From Warburgia ugandensis (Eukaryota; Streptophyta; Magnoliopsida; Canellales; Canellaceae): 64,000 nt of DNA. The DNA lies in NCBI GenBank assembly GCA_035236585.1, contig CP141135.1:7536001-7600000 (forward strand), written 5' to 3'. Below, piece by piece: positions 57,967-64,000 of this stretch (the stretch's first letter is position 1; every line of letters starts with the position of its first letter). Position numbers and translations under genes: made by a program. The notes below the pieces were generated by a model. That model was not told the origin of the DNA. It ran no database searches and saw only the letters and a program-made list of their open reading frames with translations.

Positions 57967-60900
57967 TCACCTTTCGTTTGGCCACTTTGCAGACATAAGT
58001 TTTTGTTCATTCTTTCCTTTCTCTGTTTTCCCTTTCTTTTCCCAGTGGTATGGTGGAAGTGAACCCATGAGCACTAGATTTGAACCCTTACCAAAAAGAA
58101 GGTTGCATAAATTTTCTCCAACAGAAGCAATATCCCGGGAATGATCATAACTTTGCATCATCTTCTGTTGCTTCTTATATATTTCCACTTCCTCAATTCT
58201 GCCAGCTTCTTCAAGACAACGTATTACTACCTCATATGTTCCAGATGAAGGATAGATCCCTTTCCTTCTCATTCTTTCAAACAGCTCGACCCCTTTATCA
58301 ACTTCCTCAGATATAACGTAGGCATTCATTAGAGCAGTATATGTGAGAGTGTTCTGACCATCAGGGACGGAGTCAAAAATCATTGCCGAGGATTGCCACA
58401 TACCAGCACATCCAAGCTTGTAAATCACAAGGCAAAGCAGATAATCTCCAAGTTCAATTCCGCATGTAACCATTTCTTGGATGATCTCCACCACCATTTT
58501 AGAAGAGTTAGTTCTGATGAAGTGGCCTATAAGGGTTACATATGCAACTCTCTCGAGCTTTATATCTGCTTTTTTACTATATCTGAAAGCCACCAAAGCA
58601 CCAGATGGTCTACCATTAGCACAACTTCCCTGAATGATGGCAGTGATAAGCTCGGAACTCAATTGTATATCCATATCTATCATCTCATCAAGCATTCGCT
58701 CTACTGCAACAAAGTTCTGCCTGCCCAGAAGAGTCAGAACAATGCCTCTATCCATATGAAAGTTAGTATTGGTCACAGTTGTTTCAGCTTCAGATGCCTC
58801 CTCATAAATGCCTTCAAAAGAGAGATGGGGATTAACTTCTAAGAGGAGTTCATTACTTTTTCCAGCAACTTTTAGAGCCTCAAGTGCTTCAAGATATATT
58901 GGGTGACGAAGGACAAGACAGTTTTTCCTCATGTACTGAAGGATTTCAGCCATTGCAGCTGTCTCTGCTGCTCTTGAACATTTTTGGACCAAAACATTGC
59001 ATGTTGCCTTATCTGGTTGTATTCCCGCCTCTTGCATTTTGCACAAAATCTGAAGAGCTTCTTGAAACTTACCTGCAAGCACAGATAACCCACTCAATAC
59101 GCTTCAGAGATCAAGATTAAGGAAACGAAGAACAAATGGAGATTCTCAAAGGTTAGACTCTGGCAGAACATAGAAGTGTTTCCACAATTAAAGACAAATA
59201 AAATTCATGCTCAACCATAGATTTGGGGCTTATATCAAGTTTCCTAGAGACTGAGTATACCATTGGGATTATATGGGAGAACAGTCCAAACTTCAATCCT
59301 TAAATATCAAAAGTACAGCTGCAGTTCCAATTTTTTATTTGGCCAGTTTTTTTCTACAGTTAAGAAATTTAGCCTCAAACCAACTAAGACACAGATGAAA
59401 TCTAAGATGAGCATCGAGTCTTCTAGGTTTGTTTAGTATATATCTAACAGAATCTACACTTAGGCCCACAGATTTTAGCTTGCATTTAGAACCTCAGCTA
59501 GGAGATCCGGACCATAACTAATTGACATTTATAAGAGAAGATACCAGATGCAGTGTGTAGAATGGGTACTCAAAACTAGTAAATACCAGGATAGAGAGGA
59601 TACAATAAATGGAACATTATGCACCATGCTGGAATGTGTCCTTCAAGGATTCCATGCATCCCTTTATTAATTCTACAGAGCAATCTTCTAGCTCATCTTT
59701 GTAGCGTAAGATCTCTGAGTCCCCTAAAATTTTGGGGTCCTATGGATTGTGATATTGAAGTTTCACTCACTGGAAACAACACTTGGTACATTAGAATTTC
59801 TTCCATTGTCAACCTCAAAAGCAAGAAAAATTATTCCATAAAACTGTGAATCAATCTCTTTGGAAGGAGATGAAAGGTAAGGATCTTTGAAGCAGTCTGG
59901 TGGTAAGAAGTGTTACGGAAGACAAGCTAGTTCCAGCTTGGCAGGAGAACCACCATCATCAAATCCTATCTTCTTCTAACCTCCCATTTTATTTTACGCT
60001 CCATTTTAAACTGAGAAGGACAAAGAAACTTCTTTTGGAAAAGATAGGAACAAGGAAATTTCAAGCACCACATTGAAGAAAATGTGCAAGCTTAAATTAG
60101 GAGCTCTTGGACAAAAGATGGAGACCTTGCAAGGAGAAACATGGACTTTATAAGAAAATCACTCATACTGGCCCATAATAAAATCCAAATATGCTCATGC
60201 ATGTCAAATATGTGACCTATTATTTACACACACACAAAAAAAAGGTGAGCTAACCGACCTTTACATGAAGCCACAGTTCCAAAGTTTGATGATTGCAAGT
60301 CCAACAGCATAACGAACTTATATCATGTGACACAGCAACCAGTGTGAACAAGCAAATTGTTTCTCATTTATTATTACAGAAGGCAGATAGTTGAAAATAT
60401 TAAAGTAAGGCATAAGAATTATCAATTGCAGAAAACAAAAGGAGACAAGTTTATTGAATTCAATAACAAACTAATGGACAGGACTTAAACATTCAGATGG
60501 ACAAAAAGATATCCATAACAAGACACTAATAAAAAGGCGAATTAGGAAACAGAAAAAGAAGATGGTAATTAACAACGTGGAAAACAAAATAGTTGACAGA
60601 TAATTGATGACGATACTCACCTGCTCCAGCTAGATACTCAATCAAAACAGTATAAGTGTGGCAGTTTGGTGGACATCCTGTCTCAATCATCTGCTTGTAA
60701 ATCTCAGCAGCCTCCTTCGGTCTACTGTTATCAAACAGAACCTTCATAAATGCTGTATAAGAAACAACTGTAGGAAGACAGCCTTTTGCTTTCATTTCCT
60801 CCCACATCTTCAAAGATCCCTCAAAGTCTCCATCTTTAGAAAGCCAATGCAACAGCGATGTGTAAGTAACTGCATCGATCTTTATACCCTTCTCTTGCAT

Positions 60901-61389
60901 CTGCTCAAAGACATATTTCATAGACGAAATCCTACCCGCTTCTCCAAATATGTCCAGCATCGTTGTATAGGTGAACTGATCATGCTTAAAGCCTTTCAAA
61001 TTTGAAGCCCAATTGAAAAACAACCAAGCCTTTTCCATGGGTGGGTGGGTTTTCAAGACTTGGTTAATTGTATATGAATCCCATCTGAAGGCAAATTTCT
61101 CTAGTTGTTCTCGAGCAGCATCCCAAGTTGAGAACCTTAGAATCTTTGATACGTTATCAATGACACTTCTCATGTAAACTTTTGGTTCTTTATCGATCAT
61201 CTTACTACTGTCTTTGGTAGATTTTCCAGATTTCCTCTTAAACTGCTGATACTTTTTCTGTTTAAGTTGTTGAAGAGAATGAACTCTACTAACAGAATAG
61301 TTGGAAAATCTGAAAAACCAAGCAGTGCAGAAATGATGGGAATGCAACTTGGCCGCAATAAATCTAAGGCTTCCATATGGAACTGGCAT
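57967..61389 (-). CDS. Pentatricopeptide-repeat protein, organelle type, two exons
   Basis: Exons are 60,621-61,389 and 57,967-59,072, joined by GTGAGT donor and TTGCAG acceptor. The phase fits (a split glycine codon, GAG then KFQEAL) and gives 624 residues. The N-terminus, with many basic and few acidic residues, suggests import into mitochondria or plastids. PPR motifs follow from about residue 138: HDQFTYTTMLDIFGEAG, DAVTYTSLLHWLSKDG, TVVSYTAFMKVLF, NCHTYTVLIEYLAGAG and, near the C-terminus, LTYTALMNAYVISEE. Such P-type PPR proteins bind organelle RNA and help its processing or stability. The upstream part (YMRSVIDNVSKILRFSTWD) strongly recalls Arabidopsis At2g01390 (EMB3111) from memory; a search should confirm this. 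The C-terminus runs about 40 residues past the usual end. Confidence 0.88.
59073..60620 (-). other. Intron of the PPR gene
   Basis: A 1.55-kb GT-AG intron. I see no transposon in it apart from low-complexity AC/A-rich sequence near 60,228-60,245. Most PPR genes lack introns, so one inside the repeat array is worth noting. Confidence 0.8.
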
Positions 61390-63249
61390 AAATAATCAAC
61401 TAAATCGCCAAGGAGCTAAGACCCAAATTGGAGGTTAACTACCTTATGAGAAAGAACGAAAAAGCAGAATATGATCTTGCTAACTATTCTCTTTTGGAAA
61501 ATATTCGTGCTCAATATAACTAGATAGTTATCGGTACACTTAAAAAATCCAAAATTTACCGCTAAAATTCCTCGAACAAGCAGCGGAAGCAATTCCACTC
61601 ATCCGCAAAGGAGTGTAGAGTTATCGCTGAGAAGCAAGTGTTCAAAGTACATGGAGGGTGTTGCATAAGGTTTTGATACACAAAAATGAAACAGGAAGAA
61701 ATGAAATTTCTCAAACAGATAGATATGTGTACGAAGAAGAATTTCCATGCTGGGCTTATCCTGATTGGATTCTTCAAATTATGATTCGCTGCCCTTTCAC
61801 TCTATACTTCCTACCCATCTATCAATGAATAATTGGGAAAAGCAGAAATAGGGGGAAAAAATCAACAAACAGCTACGGAAAATCCTAACTAAAAAAATCA
61901 AACTACCAGAATCCGTAATCAAGGAAATTCCAGTCCTCAATGAAGACGAAGAATAGTACAGGAACTGCTCGTTAAATCAGGAAAACGAACAGTGGGAAAT
62001 GCAGATGAAGAAAGTTGATGTAACTGACACATGGGTTCAGTAGAACTGAAAACAAACCCACGAAATGTGAGAAATTCCATGCAGAGACCTTATCGAAAGA
62101 ACAAATTTTCGCAGGAGAAACGAAGGAAGTTTAGGGAAACCGACCGGCAAATGACGAAATGAGGGGCTTTTTGCGGGCTCTGGCTACCGTAGCGCTGTGC
62201 ACAATTACGGTGCTATAAATCCGAGGAGAAATGTTTCACTTGGGAAATTGCTATATGCACCCCCGTAGAGTTTTGATACTCGCACCCTCTTTCTTTGTTA
62301 TGAAATTCTCGCCAACTTGGATTGGAGTCCATTGACTTAAAAACCAGTGTTAATGACAGCTCCCATATACAAACGATTTATATTTAGATTGAGATGAGAT
62401 TCCTCTCCATTGCAAACGGTATCTCCAAGTTGTTAAGTGAGGAAGCTGGAGGTGTGGGTTCAAGTCCAGTGGTTATTCATTAAATTAAAAGATAAAAAAT
62501 AGGAAAATAAAAAGGATATCCTCATTGTTCATTTGGGGGTTGGTACAGCCCCAAATCTGCATTTATAGGCTTAAATGCTTAACTATAATCCTGAATAAAG
62601 AGACTTATAGCACTTGCAAGCCAGCAAAGAAATTGGACAGGTTGATAATAACTGCCTTGTTAACTTTATTTTTGCTCTCTTGTTTTTCCCCATTTTGCTT
62701 TTTCAATGGGGCTGACTCGTCACTTACCCACAAGTTAGTGGTTGTGAAAAGGGAGCACTTTGAGTCCTCCTGCAAGGACTTGAACTGCTCATGCCCAATC
62801 TTCCTAGTGAAATCTTACCCATAAAATGTCGCTTTACCATTGACAGGCGAGTTAAACAAATTGTGTACATTAAATTCCTGTGGAAGTTTTGCCATCCATC
62901 GCGAATCTTCTCTTCATTTCGTTCCTATTCTTCATAGTTCATGAATTCGAATGTTAGGCTTACAAAGCCAAGGACACTAAAATTTACATTTTGACAGCAA
63001 AAGCTATTGATTTAAGCACAAACATGCTCCCTTTTCTGAATGATTCACCAAAAAACTCAAATGATAAGATTATAACCTTGATAACCAGTGTTACATGTTG
63101 AAAAATCTTAATGAGAAGTTCAAGACATAATAAACATGCCATTACCAGACAATGCACAGACCTGCAGATCACAGAAAAATTCTACAAGAGAAGGTGAAAC
63201 AGATAAAATACAACATAAGCATCCCTTCTTCAAAGAATTTGAAGTAGAT
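61390..63249. other. PPR gene upstream region and spacer
   Basis: 61,390-62,200 probably holds the 5' UTR of the PPR gene, possibly with an intron, and its promoter. GC-richer sequence at 62,160-62,225 could be near the transcription start. From 62,230 to 63,249 I see no gene; open frames are short and featureless. Confidence 0.4.
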
Positions 63250-63322
63250 ATCTGAATTCAAAATTTGGCGGACCCCTAATGGCAATAAGGTCTTGATGAT
63301 GATGATCTGAATTCAAAATTTG
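63250..63322 (+). mobile_element. Tail-only RTE LINE insertion with perfect target-site duplication
   Basis: Thirty-seven bases of LINE 3' end (63,268-63,304: GCGGACCCCTAAT through GGTCTTGATGATGATG) lie between two identical 18-base repeats, ATCTGAATTCAAAATTTG, at 63,250-63,267 and 63,305-63,322. The perfect duplication suggests recent insertion. Confidence 0.92.
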
Positions 63323-63605
63323 AACAACTCTGTCCAACAGTTGGTTCTTAAGAGCATCGATGGAAGTAAAGATTACACGTTAAAGTCCAACTCTTCCAAA
63401 CGGTTAGAATTGAGGCAAGACCAAAGACACAATTGCTGCAAGGTTTACACCAGTTGACCATGAGAACTATCAGGAACCTCTAACAATTACAATCACATTA
63501 CCTGACTTGTTAAAAGAACCAATACAAGGACACAAAGAATACGAAGGAGAGCAGCAAACATTTAGGGACAATTGTCGATCTGTTAGCAATGGAAGCAGAG
63601 TCGGT

Positions 63606-63895
63606 TTACGGTTGATTGTGAGAGGCTTTCCGGTCGTCTAGCTGCATACACAAACTCTGGGATTAGCTGTACCTCATGCAATTGCTTCAAGAACACAACG
63701 CAAGCATTTGGATTTAACAACAATTAGTCAGTGTTTTTACATGAGTAAATCAAGAAGTAAATATTGCTCAAATAGGTACTTAGTGAGAAAGAACAAGAGG
63801 ATAACATAGCAGGTTCAAATAAGTACCTGCAAACCAAGATGCCATTGAGCAGCACTGACTAGCTGCTCTTTAGTAGATGAGTAAGGACCAGTTAC
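63606..63895 (-). CDS. Possible last two exons of an unidentified gene
   Basis: A minus-strand exon at 63,827-63,895 would read VTGPYSSTKEQLVSAAQWHL and end with a GTACTT donor after a TAG acceptor. A last exon at 63,606-63,641 would follow a TGTATGCAG acceptor and add LDDRKASHNQP before a stop. Both splice borders are plausible and the peptide is protein-like, but I do not recognise the family. Upstream exons would lie beyond the window. It could be a chance pairing of open frames. Confidence 0.35.
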
Positions 63896-64000
63896 CTACT
63901 TATCGAAAAATAACATGTGCAAAGAGATTAGCAAATGAAATGCTTCTTCTTTCAATTTTGAAATCACCTAACCACAATGAAAAAGAACTCAAAGGTTATA

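Overview
The window is plant nuclear DNA from a flowering plant. The evidence is a 12-coding-exon cytosolic alpha-amylase gene of the AMY2 type, a pentatricopeptide-repeat (PPR) gene, a MIR394 hairpin, seven copies or fragments of the plant Au SINE family, RTE-type LINEs with GAT-repeat tails, and a badnavirus-like endogenous pararetrovirus. Introns of several kb full of transposons suggest a fairly large, possibly woody-plant genome. The species cannot be named from this sequence.

Layout. 1-10.9 kb is repeat-rich and has no supported host gene: an SINE end, a short LTR-retrotransposon relic, a decayed near-full-length LINE (LINE A, 5.08-8.90 kb) with another LINE nested in it in reverse, and two diverged copies of an unidentified 0.7-1 kb segment on either side of LINE A. 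At 13.84-13.99 kb, minus strand, is a long foldback carrying the exact miR394 sequence, with a TATA box about 640 bases upstream. 14.6-23.4 kb holds no gene I can support.

23.8-52.2 kb, minus strand, is AMY2. All 12 coding exons can be read with GT-AG borders and give a 411-residue enzyme with the GH13 catalytic residues in place. Its introns carry most of the mobile DNA: LINE B (45.4-48.9 kb), three Au SINEs, and one 15.8-kb intron (26,283-42,113) that holds LINE C, split by a 13.1-kb rearranged pararetrovirus block plus a LINE D fragment. LINE C has a 14-base target-site duplication on both outer sides, so the order of events can be read: LINE C first, viral block later. The viral block has two nearly identical arms in opposite orientation, meeting near 33,388. 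The minus arm carries an internal tandem duplication of about 1.7 kb. It is a fossil and is described here only by its parts.

53.3-57.9 kb is the spacer between AMY2 and the PPR gene and holds three more Au SINE copies. 57.97-61.39 kb, minus strand, is a two-exon PPR protein of 624 residues, probably targeted to an organelle. 63.6-63.9 kb may hold the last two exons of another minus-strand gene that runs out of the window; I do not recognise it. The three host genes and the microRNA all lie on the minus strand but show no sign of a shared function.
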